DNA of 64,000 nt, from contig JABFRO010000001.1 in NCBI GenBank assembly GCA_013141125.1, forward strand, positions 186,001 to 250,000. Reading direction: 5' to 3'. Of this stretch, positions 1 through 9,157 are shown piece after piece (position 1 is the stretch's first letter; each line of letters starts with the position of its first letter). This stretch comes from Methylophilaceae bacterium. GTDB taxonomy: Bacteria > Pseudomonadota > Gammaproteobacteria > Burkholderiales > Methylophilaceae. The notes below the pieces were generated by a model that worked only from the letters and a program-made list of their open reading frames with translations, was not told the origin of the DNA and made no database searches. The position numbers and the translations under genes were made by a program.

Positions 1-475
1 CGCCCGCTTTATCAAATACCGCTTTGAAGGCTTTGGCGTATTCGGCATCCTTGCGCACTATATTAAGAATTGGTGTGTGATCGGGTAATCCCATTTCTAT
101 GGGATTGATAAATGGATGCTGGGATTGGTCTTCCAAATCGGCGGAGCGGCCATCCCAGAATTGTTTATGAAAATAGGCGGCATTGATTACGGTAGGTGCA
201 TTACGCGTCCCTGTCAGTTTATTTACACCTTGCGAAGTTTTAAGTGGGCTATCGGTAAAGGCTTTTTTAACATCATGGCAAGTGGCGCAGCTGACTTTTC
301 CGGTTGAGCTAAAGCGCGTGTCATGAAACAGCTTGTCACCCAGTTTTATTTTGGCCTCGCTTTGCGGGTTATTGGCAGGAATCGGAACCGGCGGTAATCC
401 TAGCGGGGCAGCCCATGCTGACAGCGTTGCCGCTGAAAGCGCCAGTGTGCAAACAGACATTAAACGACGTTTCAT
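1..475 (-). CDS. Di-heme cytochrome c peroxidase / MauG family, C-terminus outside window
   Basis: The start codon and about 158 residues are visible; the rest lies beyond position 1. A signal peptide (MKRRLMSVCT then a hydrophobic stretch ending near AWA, residues 1-22) predicts periplasmic export. A heme-c motif CATCH sits at residues 63-67, following the family-typical LGDKLFHDTRFS segment, and the downstream FWDGRSADLEDQ and NPIEMG blocks are characteristic of bacterial cytochrome c peroxidases and MauG-like di-heme proteins. The second heme site would be in the missing part. These enzymes reduce peroxide with electrons from small cytochromes c, or oxidise protein side chains. A GGGAGAG ribosome-binding site lies just upstream. 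The gene is divergent from pilD across a 257-base AT-rich gap. The family call is firm; peroxidase versus MauG-like activity cannot be decided. Confidence 0.88.
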   Translation of the reverse strand, partial: MKRRLMSVCTLALSAATLSAWAAPLGLPPVPIPANNPQSEAKIKLGDKLFHDTRFSSTGKVSCATCHDVKKAFTDSPLKTSQGVNKLTGTRNAPTVINAAYFHKQFWDGRSADLEDQSQHPFINPIEMGLPDHTPILNIVRKDAEYAKAFKAVFDKAG

Positions 476-732
476 TTTAGCTCTCCCATAATGACTTTTT
501 GAAAAGTATTGCCTTAGCCAACCTGTTAAATTACACAACACAGGCTAAGCGATGAATATCAAAACATGCCAGATATGTTTTGTAAATATAATTGATTTTA
601 TGAGCGCGATTGATTTTTTTAATGGTTTTTGAGCCTCCGTTAAAATTAATGGAAATCACCAGATTATAGTCATTCATTTATTAATGATAGGATGTTGCAC
701 CTACTAACTGCCAATTAAGGAATCCTTTAATC

Positions 733-1608
733 ATGCCTGGTTTTCTCGCTGAAGATCTTCTTTTGTTACAAACACAGCCTGCATTTTTTATCACGGTTTG
801 CGTCATATTGGGATTAATGGTCGGTAGCTTTTTGAATGTGGTGATTTATCGCTTACCCAAGATGATGGAGCGCGAATGGCGCTGCCAATGCCAGGAGTTG
901 CTAAATCCCGAACAGCACGTAGAAGAAGACCCGCCCATGACCTTGGCTAAACCTCGTTCGGCTTGTCCGGTTTGCGGCCATAAAATCAGTGCGCTGGAGA
1001 ATATTCCTATCCTCAGTTATTTGTTTTTAGCCGGAAAATGTTCGGCCTGTAAAACGCCGATTAGCTTGCGTTATCCTTTGATTGAAGCGTTGACTGGCGC
1101 GCTGGCAGGCTTGATTGCCTGTCAATTCGGCTATTCCGCCATGGCGCTGGCGGCCTTGGTGTTTACATTTGCTTTGATTGCACTGACCTTTATTGACTTT
1201 GATACCCAGCTTTTGCCAGATGACATTACCTTGCCACTGCTGTGGTTAGGGCTTTTATACAATATGAATATCGGCTTTACCGATTTGCATTCAGCCGTTA
1301 TTGGTGCCATGGCGGGTTATCTGATTTTGTGGTCGATATATTGGCTGTTCAAACTGGTCACCGGCAAAGAAGGCATGGGCTATGGTGATTTCAAGCTGTT
1401 GGCGGCGATTGGTGCCTGGTTTGGCTGGCAGCTGTTGCCAGCGGTGATTCTGCTGTCTTCCGTGCTGGGTTCGGTGATCGGCATAGCCTTGATTATAGTT
1501 GCCAAACGCGGCCGTCAGGTACCTATGCCGTTCGGCCCATTTCTTGCCATAGGCGGCGTGGCTGCGCTATTCTGGGGCACGGAACTTTCCCGTTTCTACC
1601 TGGCTTGA
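733..1608 (+). CDS. pilD: Prepilin peptidase/N-methyltransferase (type IV leader peptidase, A24A)
   Basis: Inner-membrane bifunctional enzyme that cleaves and N-methylates type IV prepilins and type II secretion pseudopilins. The 291-residue product has the full family layout: a first hydrophobic helix with GSFLNVVIYRLP, a cytoplasmic loop with zinc-type cysteine pairs (C78-x2-C81 and C103-x2-C106), and several membrane segments. The catalytic aspartates are visible as FIDFD (D155/D157) and the GYGDFK motif (D219). Start is an ATG preceded by AAGGA. It overlaps or abuts coaE, in the conserved pilD-coaE-zapD-yacG order found in many beta- and gammaproteobacteria. No pilin genes are in the window, so its substrates are elsewhere. 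Confidence 0.96.
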   Translation: MPGFLAEDLLLLQTQPAFFITVCVILGLMVGSFLNVVIYRLPKMMEREWRCQCQELLNPEQHVEEDPPMTLAKPRSACPVCGHKISALENIPILSYLFLAGKCSACKTPISLRYPLIEALTGALAGLIACQFGYSAMALAALVFTFALIALTFIDFDTQLLPDDITLPLLWLGLLYNMNIGFTDLHSAVIGAMAGYLILWSIYWLFKLVTGKEGMGYGDFKLLAAIGAWFGWQLLPAVILLSSVLGSVIGIALIIVAKRGRQVPMPFGPFLAIGGVAALFWGTELSRFYLA

Positions 1609-1610
1609 AC

Positions 1611-2219
1611 ATGTTTGTCGTCGGCTTGACGGGTGGCATAGGCAGCGGCAAAAGCGAGGCGACCCGGATTTTTGCCAGCCTGGGTGTGCCGATTGTGGAT
1701 GTGGATGTGATCTCACATCAATTGACGGCCGCCGGACAACCCATTTTGAAAGAAATCATCGCGTTTTTTGGTGAAGAATTTTTGTTGGAAAATGGCGAGT
1801 TGAATCGCAAGGCTATAAGCCGGAAAATTTTTGCTGATAGCGCATTGCGTCTGCGACTGGAGGCGATTCTTCATCCCGCCATCTATGACAAAGCGCTGCA
1901 AGAGTTGGCTAAAAATAGCCAGGCACCTTATCAGATTTTAGCGATTCCCTTATTGTTTGAAGGCACACGCTACCAGCCTATTATTCAGCGCAGCTTGCTG
2001 ATTGATTGCGATGCATCATTACAAATTTCACGCACCATGCAGCGTAGCAGTTTGCCAGAAAAAACCGTGCGCGACATTATGGCGATACAGGTTTCGCGTG
2101 AAGTGCGCAGAGCGCTGGCGAGTGATATTGTGGAAAACAATGGCAATATTGAGCAATTACGCACAAAAATTACCAAAATTCATGAGAATTATATTCATAC
2201 TTGCATAGTTAGCGAATAA
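1611..2219 (+). CDS. coaE: Dephospho-CoA kinase
   Basis: Catalyses the last step of coenzyme A synthesis, ATP-dependent 3'-phosphorylation of dephospho-CoA, in the cytosol. The 202-residue protein opens with the P-loop GLTGGIGSGKS and carries the family block VDVDVISHQLT and the conserved LLFEGTRYQ region; length is normal. I chose the ATG at 1611; a TTG six bases earlier (1605, overlapping the pilD stop) is an alternative that would add two residues. Its tight coupling to pilD implies co-transcription. Confidence 0.96.
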   Translation: MFVVGLTGGIGSGKSEATRIFASLGVPIVDVDVISHQLTAAGQPILKEIIAFFGEEFLLENGELNRKAISRKIFADSALRLRLEAILHPAIYDKALQELAKNSQAPYQILAIPLLFEGTRYQPIIQRSLLIDCDASLQISRTMQRSSLPEKTVRDIMAIQVSREVRRALASDIVENNGNIEQLRTKITKIHENYIHTCIVSE

Positions 2220-2271
2220 ATATAATAATCTACATTAATATAGAACCTGACACCAAACGAATAGACAGCCC

Positions 2272-3030
2272 GTGCCCAGTTACGAATATCCTTTTAATGA
2301 GCGCATCAGAACGCTTTTGCGTCTTGAAGATATTTTCATTAAAATTCAACACAATATAGCGACTGGACATGAGTTTGCACACTACAGTGCCATTGCCTCG
2401 CTATTCCAGATGTTGGATGTGATGGATAGAGGGGATCTTAAATCCGAGCTGTTACAAGAATTGGATCGTCAAAAAATTACAATGCATGGATTGCGTGGAA
2501 ATCCTTCAATTGCTGAAGATGTTCTAAAGGGCATTTTAGACGAAATCGAGGCAACTTCACACGTATTGCGCAACAGTGTTGTTCGATTGGGTCAGACGCT
2601 ACGTGACAATGAGTGGCTGATGAGTATCAAACAGCGCGCAGGCATTCCCGGCGGGCTTTGCGAGTTTGATTTACCTTCCTATCATTATTGGCTGGGGCTG
2701 GATGCTGAAAGCCGCATTGCAGATTTCAACCTGTGGTTAAAGCCTTTAATGCCTGCCTACGATGCGATTCGAATCATTTTGCATATGTTGCGCGGCAGTG
2801 GTGCAACTACACAATTGATTGCTGGCAAAGGCACGTTCCAGCAAATGTTGAATGGTACTAAGCCTGCACAGATGTTACGTATAGCGCTTGCGGATGATGT
2901 GTCGTGTTTTCCTGAAGTTAGTGCCAATAAATATGCTGTTAATATTCGATTTATTAGTTTGCAAGGTGGACATAAGCCGCATTTATGCGATGAAAATGTC
3001 CACTTTTCACTGACATTATGCAATCTGTAA
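2272..3030 (+). CDS. zapD: Cell division protein ZapD (DUF1342, formerly YacF)
   Basis: ZapD binds FtsZ and bundles its protofilaments, helping the Z-ring assemble in the cytoplasm. The 252-residue product begins PSYEYPFNERIRTLLRLEDIF, close to the strongly conserved start of the family, and keeps the internal motifs LRGNPSI and QRAGIPGGLCEFDLPSYHYW. The start is GTG at 2272, chosen because the family N-terminus starts exactly there. It lies 52 bases after coaE and overlaps yacG by 13 bases, so the four genes form one operon. Confidence 0.95.
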   Translation: MPSYEYPFNERIRTLLRLEDIFIKIQHNIATGHEFAHYSAIASLFQMLDVMDRGDLKSELLQELDRQKITMHGLRGNPSIAEDVLKGILDEIEATSHVLRNSVVRLGQTLRDNEWLMSIKQRAGIPGGLCEFDLPSYHYWLGLDAESRIADFNLWLKPLMPAYDAIRIILHMLRGSGATTQLIAGKGTFQQMLNGTKPAQMLRIALADDVSCFPEVSANKYAVNIRFISLQGGHKPHLCDENVHFSLTLCNL

Positions 3031-3206
3031 AGCCGCGATTGGTGGCTTGCCCACAATGCAAGGCATTAACCGAATATCGTACAGATAATCCTTTTCGCCC
3101 GTTTTGTTCGGAGCGTTGCAAGCTGGTAGATTTAGGGCAATGGGCCAATGAAGATTACCGTATCCCGCAAACGTCAGGGTTTGTGGATACGCCCGAAGAT
3201 GATTAA
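3018..3206 (+). CDS. yacG: DNA gyrase inhibitor YacG (zinc-binding)
   Basis: A 62-residue zinc protein. In E. coli YacG binds GyrB and inhibits gyrase. The sequence shows the four zinc cysteines as CPQC near the start and CSERC in the middle, followed by the family signature KLVDLGQWANEDYRIP. Length is usual for the family. The start codon lies inside the 3' end of zapD, which indicates translational coupling. This is the end of the pilD-coaE-zapD-yacG operon. Confidence 0.95.
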   Translation: MQSVKPRLVACPQCKALTEYRTDNPFRPFCSERCKLVDLGQWANEDYRIPQTSGFVDTPEDD

Positions 3207-3246
3207 TAGCATAGCTTAGTGCATTGCTTAAAATAAGGATTTATTC

Positions 3247-3714
3247 ATGACTGTTGTAACAAAAACCACAATGCTTTTTCAGGTGTTTGTTTTCTGTATA
3301 TTTGGCTTTATAGCCGACAATGCACGCGCTGCTGAAGAAATTACCATCAGTCATGCTTGGGCGCGCGCCACGGCACCGGGTCAAGAACTTGGCGCGGCCT
3401 ATATGACGCTGCAAAGCCTGGCTAACACCAGCCTTTTCAAGGTGGAAAGCACAGCCGCAGCGAGTGTGGAAATTCACAGCATGACCATGAAGAGTGGCGT
3501 AATGCAAATGCGCAAGTTGGATAATCTGGTTTTAACAGCAAACAAACTGGTAGCGTTGGAACCTGGTGGTTTTCACCTGATGTTAATTGGGCTGAAAAAA
3601 CCACTTACAGCCGGTGATGAAATTAAACTTTCACTGTATTTCAAAAAGGCAGATGGAAAAGTTAGCGTTTTGCATCCACAAGTCTCTGTTTTATCAGGTG
3701 AAAACCGCCCTTGA
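3247..3714 (+). CDS. Periplasmic copper chaperone PCu(A)C family
   Basis: Exported 155-residue protein. PCu(A)C proteins hold Cu(I) in the periplasm and deliver it to cytochrome oxidase. A signal peptide (hydrophobic residues about 9-27, cleavage near ARA-A) precedes the domain. The ligand pattern of the family is visible: the HSMTM segment, then MQMRKLD, and a later HLMLIGL block containing the second histidine/methionine pair. The ATG is preceded by AAGGA. It stands alone, converging on a small anchored protein that also carries a Met-rich motif. Confidence 0.9.
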   Translation: MTVVTKTTMLFQVFVFCIFGFIADNARAAEEITISHAWARATAPGQELGAAYMTLQSLANTSLFKVESTAAASVEIHSMTMKSGVMQMRKLDNLVLTANKLVALEPGGFHLMLIGLKKPLTAGDEIKLSLYFKKADGKVSVLHPQVSVLSGENRP

Positions 3715-3734
3715 TCGCTTGAGGGTTCTTGATT

Positions 3735-4196
3735 TTATTGCTTGCTGGAATCATACATTGTTAAGCGGCTAGTGAATGTAAGTTGATATTGTTTTTCTCC
3801 CATCGCGGTATCCATTTCCAGAGTCATTACCCAATTTCCTCTACCTTGCATACATACGGGTAGGGTGACATTTGCGATCCATATCCCATAGTCTCGAATA
3901 TCATTGGTTTGGGGTGTCAGCCGGTAACGGTTTAATCCCATATCCATGCCTTGCATGGTGAAACTGGCATGAACTTGCTTTACCTTTAAAGCGTTTGCCG
4001 TATTGATTTGCAATCTGAATGGCTGCATGGCATGCGGGATCTGATCGAAGTGAATTTGCAGGTGCCGATTGCCGCAGCCTTGTACGATGTCTACACAGGG
4101 CAGTGTGGTTAAGGGCGTTTTTTGCGCAGGCTGCAAGCGCCAGGCGGCCACAGCCAAAAACGCAACCGCTGCAATTAAAATCAGCTTACGCCGCAT
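3735..4196 (-). CDS. Membrane-anchored protein with YtkA/FixH-like domain (hypothetical)
   Basis: A 153-residue protein with one N-terminal membrane segment (RKLILIAAVAFLAVAAWRL) and an exported domain. The start is the ATG at 4196, because it overlaps the stop codon of the Nudix-ThiE gene as TAATG; a longer reading would run deep into that gene. The domain has a Cys pair (PCVDIVQGC) and the motif MQGMDMG followed by a beta-rich segment, which resembles the metal-associated YtkA/FixH-like fold. I infer a role in copper handling or oxidase assembly, supported only by the convergent PCu(A)C gene. Function is otherwise unknown. Confidence 0.75.
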   Translation of the reverse strand: MRRKLILIAAVAFLAVAAWRLQPAQKTPLTTLPCVDIVQGCGNRHLQIHFDQIPHAMQPFRLQINTANALKVKQVHASFTMQGMDMGLNRYRLTPQTNDIRDYGIWIANVTLPVCMQGRGNWVMTLEMDTAMGEKQYQLTFTSRLTMYDSSKQ

Positions 4197-5149
4197 TAAT
4201 CCTGCCAAATAGCGCGTTGCATAGCAATGCCGTGTGCGCCATTTTCCCAGGCGGTGATTAAATCCTGTACTTGCAATCCGCCTAAAGCATAGACCGGTAG
4301 CGGATAATCTTCTATCCATTGTGCGAAGTTCTCCCAGCCTAGCGTAGTGGCATCAGGATGGCTTAAGGTGGGCAGAACGGGAGCCAGCATCACATAATCC
4401 AGCGCCAGTTTTTGGGCATGATCCAACTCTGCGCGGTTATGACAAGAGGCACCGCACAGCAAGTCTTCCGGTCTGGATTGCAATGCCATCAGCTGTTGGG
4501 CTGTCAAATGCACGCCATCGGCTTTTAGTTCACGCGCCAACGCTATATTTGAATTAATAAAAACCTTGGCGGCGTAAGGCTGGGCGAGGGCGATGACGCG
4601 TTCGGCAAACTTTTTTAGTTCATCAGGTGCCAGCTGTTTTTCGCGAACTTGAATCAGGCGCAAGCCACTAGCCAGTGCTTTTTTCAATTGCCTGAAAAAG
4701 ACCGCATTGCCCATTTGCGCCTGATGCGTAATCGCATAAACCGGAGCCAGTGTCAGCGCCGTGAGTACGGGAGTATTGGCAGGCAGCATAGGGCTGACGG
4801 TTAAATGCGCAGGCGCTTGCCAGGAAAGTTGCTGGCCTTCCTTGCCAAAGGGAGCATCCTGCCAGCGGCGCACCATGAAAAAATGCAGTTTGACGCTTTT
4901 TTCCGGGTAATCAAAACAGCGGGTTAGCCACGGGTAGGCTTCAATGGCTTGCACGCCTAATTCCTCATGCAATTCACGCTGCAAGGCATGTAAGGGGGAT
5001 TCGCCGGTTTCTATCTTGCCGCCGGGAAACTCCCACCAGCCTGCCCAAGGCTTGCCTTCCGGCCGCAGACCCAACAACACTTTGCCGTCTTCGCGCTGTA
5101 AAACGGCAACGGCGGCTTCAGTCACTTTTTTTTGTATGCTGGCGGTCAT
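4196..5149 (-). CDS. Nudix hydrolase (MutT-like) fused to a ThiE-like TIM-barrel domain
   Basis: Two-domain cytosolic protein of 317 residues. Residues 1-130 are a MutT-type Nudix hydrolase with a complete Nudix box at G44-V66 (GX5EX7REUXEEXGU), the type that removes 8-oxo-dGTP or similar oxidised nucleotides. Residues about 140-317 resemble thiamine phosphate synthase ThiE/TenI: QVREKQL, INSN, DGVHLTAQQL, GASCHN and the GG phosphate-binding loop ALGGLQ. The fusion is known across beta- and gammaproteobacteria; whether the ThiE-like part makes thiamine phosphate is unproven. It overlaps the DUF815 gene upstream and the small anchored protein downstream, each through a TAATG junction. Confidence 0.92.
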   Translation of the reverse strand: MTASIQKKVTEAAVAVLQREDGKVLLGLRPEGKPWAGWWEFPGGKIETGESPLHALQRELHEELGVQAIEAYPWLTRCFDYPEKSVKLHFFMVRRWQDAPFGKEGQQLSWQAPAHLTVSPMLPANTPVLTALTLAPVYAITHQAQMGNAVFFRQLKKALASGLRLIQVREKQLAPDELKKFAERVIALAQPYAAKVFINSNIALARELKADGVHLTAQQLMALQSRPEDLLCGASCHNRAELDHAQKLALDYVMLAPVLPTLSHPDATTLGWENFAQWIEDYPLPVYALGGLQVQDLITAWENGAHGIAMQRAIWQD

Positions 5150-6012
5150 TAGTTTTTAAGTTTCTGTTGACCGGCATAATCGCGCGCAAATTGATAAGCC
5201 ACACGCCCGCTGCGCGAACCACGCGTCAGCGCAAACTGCAAGGCGGCGCGGCGTATTTCATCGCCGGTGGCATCAATCGCGTAATGCTGTAGCCATTGTT
5301 GCGCCACTTTCAGGTATTCATCCTGATCGAAGGCATAAAACGATAACCACAGACCGAAACGCTCCGAGAGCGATATTTTCTCTTCCGTAGTGTCACCCGG
5401 GCGAATTTCTCCGTCCAGATGTTTGGTTTCAAGATTCTCTGCCATGTATTCCGGCAACAAATGACGGCGATTGGAAGTGGCATAAACCAGCACATTATCC
5501 GAAGTGGCGGCGACAGAACCATCCAATACCACCTTGAGCGCCTTATAGCCGGGTTCGCCTGCTTCAAACGAGAGATCATCACAAAACACAATGAAGTGTT
5601 CGGGGCGACTTCTCAAGATAGACACAATTTCCGGCAATGCCACCAGATCCTGTTTATCCACTTCCACCAGACGCAATCCAAGGTGGTGAAAATCGCTGAG
5701 CAAAGCCTTTACTAGTGAAGACTTACCCGTGCCGCGCGCACCGGTGAGCAGCACGTTATTGGCGGGTAGATTCTGCAAAAACTGGCGGGTATTGCGCACT
5801 ACTTCAGCTTTTTGATCTGCAATATTATGTAAATCATTGAGCGTTATCGCGTGTGGATGCGGCACTGCTTGCAACTGGCCGCGACCATTAAACTGTTGCC
5901 AGCGCCAGGCAATGGCAGACCAATCCGGCACTAGCGGGGCGGGCGGCAATACGCCTTCCAGCCTGGCTAGCAGCGCTTCGGCGCGGGAAATCAAATTTTC
6001 AAAATCAGCCAT
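5149..6012 (-). CDS. DUF815 family ATP-binding protein
   Basis: Predicted cytosolic AAA-type ATPase of 287 residues. The Walker A loop is GARGTGKS (residues 91-98); a Walker B-like FIVFCDDLSF follows, then the family block YATSNRRHLLPEY and the arginine-finger region SERFGLW. I chose the ATG at 6012 (MADFENLI) because it gives the normal family N-terminus; an in-frame start 22 codons earlier has no support. Molecular role is not established for this family. The conserved neighbours (argJ upstream, Nudix-ThiE fusion downstream, overlapping by TAATG) suggest one transcript. Confidence 0.88.
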   Translation of the reverse strand: MADFENLISRAEALLARLEGVLPPAPLVPDWSAIAWRWQQFNGRGQLQAVPHPHAITLNDLHNIADQKAEVVRNTRQFLQNLPANNVLLTGARGTGKSSLVKALLSDFHHLGLRLVEVDKQDLVALPEIVSILRSRPEHFIVFCDDLSFEAGEPGYKALKVVLDGSVAATSDNVLVYATSNRRHLLPEYMAENLETKHLDGEIRPGDTTEEKISLSERFGLWLSFYAFDQDEYLKVAQQWLQHYAIDATGDEIRRAALQFALTRGSRSGRVAYQFARDYAGQQKLKN

Positions 6013-6040
6013 GTTTAAATCTACTTTATAAATGATGCTT

Positions 6041-7273
6041 TTATGAGCGGTAATCGGCATTGATTTTGACGTAATCATAGGAGAAATCGCAAGTCCAGAT
6101 AGTCACAGCGGCTGCGCCTCTGGCCAAATCCACACGCACGGTGATTTCCGGCTCCTTCATCACGGCCGCTCCTTGGGCTTCTTCATAACTGACGGCGCGT
6201 CCGCCATGTTCAGCCACCAATACATCGCCCAGATAAAGCTTCAGCGTATTGACATCCAGATCATGAACTCCTGCATAGCCAATCGCCGCCAATATGCGTC
6301 CCAGATTGGGGTCGGATGCAAAAAACGCGGTTTTAATCAACGGTGAATGCGCAATGGCATAAGCCACTTTGCGGCATTCCGCTTCATCTTTGCCACCTTG
6401 CACGTTAATGGTCATGAACTTGGTTGCGCCTTCGCCATCGCGCACAATCGCCTGTGCCAGCAGGGTGGCCACTTCGGTGAGAGCATCGCGCAACGCTACA
6501 TAATCAGCACTCTCGTCATTGATTTCTGCCGCGCCGGATTGGCCGCTGGCAATAAAAATCAGCGAATCATTGGTGGAAGTGTCGCCATCCACGGTAATAC
6601 AGTTAAACGAGCGATTGACCGCATAGTGAATCATGCCCTCCAGCGCGGCCTGATTAATCGCGGCATCGGTGGCCACATAGCCCAGCATGGTAGCCATGTT
6701 GGGGTGAATCATGCCGGAACCTTTGGCAATGCCGGTGATGGTCACAGTTTTGCCATTTAAGCTAAGCTGGCGCGATACGCCCTTGGCGACTATATCCGTG
6801 GTCATGATGGCTTCTGCCGCATTTAGCCAGTTGTCTGCACTTAAATTGGCGATGCAGTCCGGCAAACCGGCAATAACCTTATCCACCGGTAATGGCTCCA
6901 GAATCACACCGGTAGAAAACGGCAGAATTTGTTGCGGCGCACAGGTCAGCAATTCAGCCAGCGCCGTGCAAGTTTGCCGCGCGCGTTGCAAACCCTCTTC
7001 ACCCGTGCCGGCATTGGCATTGCCGGTATTCACCAGCAAAGCGCGGATTTCATGCGGCTCTGGCAAGTCCAAATGCTCCTTGCATAACACTACCGGCGCG
7101 GCACAAAAACGGTTTTGTGTAAAAACACCAGCCACATGGCTACCGGGACTAAGTTTGATAACCAGTACATCCTTGCGATCCGCTTTGCGCACATGCGCTT
7201 TTGCAAAACCAAGTTGTACACCTTTAACAGGCAGTAACGTGTGCGCTTCAGGCGCTAACAAATTAACAGGCAT
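6041..7273 (-). CDS. argJ: Bifunctional ornithine acetyltransferase / N-acetylglutamate synthase
   Basis: Arginine biosynthesis enzyme that transfers the acetyl group from N-acetylornithine to glutamate, recycling it, and can also use acetyl-CoA. The 410-residue precursor is autocleaved before a threonine; the site [16 protein letters not shown] is present, with the catalytic Thr at 195, so processing should give the normal alpha and beta chains. The oxyanion segment [10 protein letters not shown] and the C-terminal [17 protein letters not shown] are also typical. It leads a minus-strand run with DUF815, 28 bases downstream. Confidence 0.96.
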   Translation of the reverse strand: MPVNLLAPEAHTLLPVKGVQLGFAKAHVRKADRKDVLVIKLSPGSHVAGVFTQNRFCAAPVVLCKEHLDLPEPHEIRALLVNTGNANAGTGEEGLQRARQTCTALAELLTCAPQQILPFSTGVILEPLPVDKVIAGLPDCIANLSADNWLNAAEAIMTTDIVAKGVSRQLSLNGKTVTITGIAKGSGMIHPNMATMLGYVATDAAINQAALEGMIHYAVNRSFNCITVDGDTSTNDSLIFIASGQSGAAEINDESADYVALRDALTEVATLLAQAIVRDGEGATKFMTINVQGGKDEAECRKVAYAIAHSPLIKTAFFASDPNLGRILAAIGYAGVHDLDVNTLKLYLGDVLVAEHGGRAVSYEEAQGAAVMKEPEITVRVDLARGAAAVTIWTCDFSYDYVKINADYRS

Positions 7274-7470
7274 AATGAATTTCTACCACAATTTAAGATG
7301 GCTGAATTTTACCGTATCCAGCGGACTTTGATGCGCAAGGCTTTTAATAAGATTGAGGGCGCGTCCCAATTCTAGCTTGTAGGCCAGACAAGCGGTGCAC
7401 GTTATTATGAAGTGGGCATGCCAAATGCTTTAACTAGCGTTATTAGCCTATTTTGTCGGGAAGCTTACGC

Positions 7471-8088
7471 ATGAAATTTTACATGACCCCTGGTTCATGC
7501 TCTACCGGTATCCATATTTTGCTGGAAGAGTTGGAGCTGCCATTCGAGGTGTACCTCGTCAACCTGATGGCAGGCGATCAATTCAAGCCGGAGTATCTGG
7601 AGATCAACCCCAAAGCTACCATCCCTGCATTAGTCCTGGATGACGGTTCTGCGATCACTGAGTTTCAAGCCATCGCCTGGTGGCTGGCGCGGCGTTATCC
7701 CCAAGCCAAGCTGCTGCCAGACGATATTGAGGGTGAAGTAAGTGTGCTGGAAACCATGAATTTTGTGGTCAATACCATCCACGGGCAAGGCTATACGCGT
7801 ATCTTTACCGCACCCACTTACAGTGCCAATGTGATCGAGCACGAGGCCATACAGAAGCGTGGTCGTGAGATTGTTAGCAATGGTTTTGCTGTGATGGATA
7901 AGGTACTGGCAGACAAGGGGTATGTGATCGGTAATTTCAGCATTGCTGATGCCGCCTTGTTTTACGTAGAGTTTTGGGCAGACAAGATCAAGCTGGAATT
8001 GCCTGCAAATTGCTTGGCACATTATCAACGTATGCAGCAACGGCCAGTAGTACGACAAGTATTAATGGAGGAGGGGTATAGGCTTTAG
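7471..8088 (+). CDS. Glutathione S-transferase family protein
   Basis: Cytosolic 205-residue protein. The N-terminal thioredoxin-like domain reads KFYMTPGSCSTGIHILLEEL and later INPKATIPALVLDDG and AITEFQAIAWWLA, which carry the cis-proline and the glutathione-binding E/S pair of the GST fold; an all-helical C-terminal domain follows with GNFSIADAALF. The ATG at 7471 matches the family start; a TTG 18 bases upstream is less likely. The substrate is unknown. The gene stands alone, divergent from argJ. Confidence 0.9.
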   Translation: MKFYMTPGSCSTGIHILLEELELPFEVYLVNLMAGDQFKPEYLEINPKATIPALVLDDGSAITEFQAIAWWLARRYPQAKLLPDDIEGEVSVLETMNFVVNTIHGQGYTRIFTAPTYSANVIEHEAIQKRGREIVSNGFAVMDKVLADKGYVIGNFSIADAALFYVEFWADKIKLELPANCLAHYQRMQQRPVVRQVLMEEGYRL

Positions 8089-8170
8089 GTGCTGGCCAAG
8101 CTTTAGCTGTGCATGTTTATTGCTTAATACGTCGAGGACATCTTACATTTCACGACAATCGAGACAATTT

Positions 8171-9058
8171 ATGAGCACTATCGCAATCGCCTGGCGCGCG
8201 CATCCAGATTTCCCCCTGGTATTGTTAATGAATCATGATGCGCCGCATGATAGGCCAACGGCAACGGCGGCATGGCTTGCAAATGCACCCAATTGCTTTG
8301 CCGGGCAAAATGAAGCGCAGGGCGGGGCGTGGATGGGGGTGACGCGTGCAGGGCGCTATGCCGCCGTAACACCCTTTCGCAGTAATGAAGCCATAGATCT
8401 GACGTTGCCTTCCCGTGGCCAGCTCACGCTGGATTATCTAACCTCGGAAGACGCGCCGGTGGCGTATGTACGACAATTTCTACGTAATCGCACCAGCCAT
8501 CCACCGTTTAATCTGATTGTAGGCTCCACACGGCAGGCCTATTACGCCGGCACAAAAGCACGTTTACCGCTAGCGCTCACGCAGGGTGTGCATACGGTTT
8601 CCAACGGCTTGCTGGATGAGCACTGGCCAAAATGCACGCAACTGGATGGCTTGTTAGGTGCTTATCTGCATACTTATGGCGGTTTTGACGTGCTGCTGGC
8701 AGGGCATCCCAGATTAGCTTCATCAACGGTACGTGGCGCGAAAGATTTGCCTAAACCGGCAGGTGTTTTAAGTTTGGATGATATAGCCACGGCAAGTTTT
8801 GCCATGCTGGCTGACCGCACCACCTACTCCAGCGGCTTGCCGGATACCGGCGTAGGTCAAGAGGAGGAAGAGCGTCTTTCCGCTTGCTTTGTGCTGGGTG
8901 CAGAACATGGCACGCGTTCCGGTTCGGTATTGGCCATGGCACGCGATGGCAGCGTGCGCTATGAAGAGCGTAGTTTTGATGCCGCTGGCAATGAAACCGG
9001 CCGAGTACTTGAAACCTGGGCTATGGAAGCCTCGGTATTTTCAGGAGGAGAAGAGTGA
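8171..9058 (+). CDS. NRDE-family (TANGO2-like, DUF833) protein with degenerate signature
   Basis: A 295-residue protein of the NRDE/TANGO2 family, recognised by AIAWRAHPDFPLVLLMN at the N-terminus, the GGAWMGVTRAGRYAAVTPFR block, SNGLLDEHWPK, and the C-terminal GTRSGSVLAM segment. The ATG at 8171 matches the family start. Two family hallmarks are changed: the residue after Met is Ser rather than the usual Cys, and the NRDE tetrapeptide reads NHDA. Cellular role is not known for bacterial members; the eukaryotic relative has been linked to Golgi organisation and heme handling. No clear operon partner. Confidence 0.85.
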   Translation: MSTIAIAWRAHPDFPLVLLMNHDAPHDRPTATAAWLANAPNCFAGQNEAQGGAWMGVTRAGRYAAVTPFRSNEAIDLTLPSRGQLTLDYLTSEDAPVAYVRQFLRNRTSHPPFNLIVGSTRQAYYAGTKARLPLALTQGVHTVSNGLLDEHWPKCTQLDGLLGAYLHTYGGFDVLLAGHPRLASSTVRGAKDLPKPAGVLSLDDIATASFAMLADRTTYSSGLPDTGVGQEEEERLSACFVLGAEHGTRSGSVLAMARDGSVRYEERSFDAAGNETGRVLETWAMEASVFSGGEE

Positions 9059-9157
9059 AGCAAGGCTGATTCAGGGCAGTTTTTCGCTCGCACCTTGTTT
9101 GGCTTAAAAACTATACATTTATAGAAGCGCCTTTAAGTAAAGAATGGGCTTGTATGG

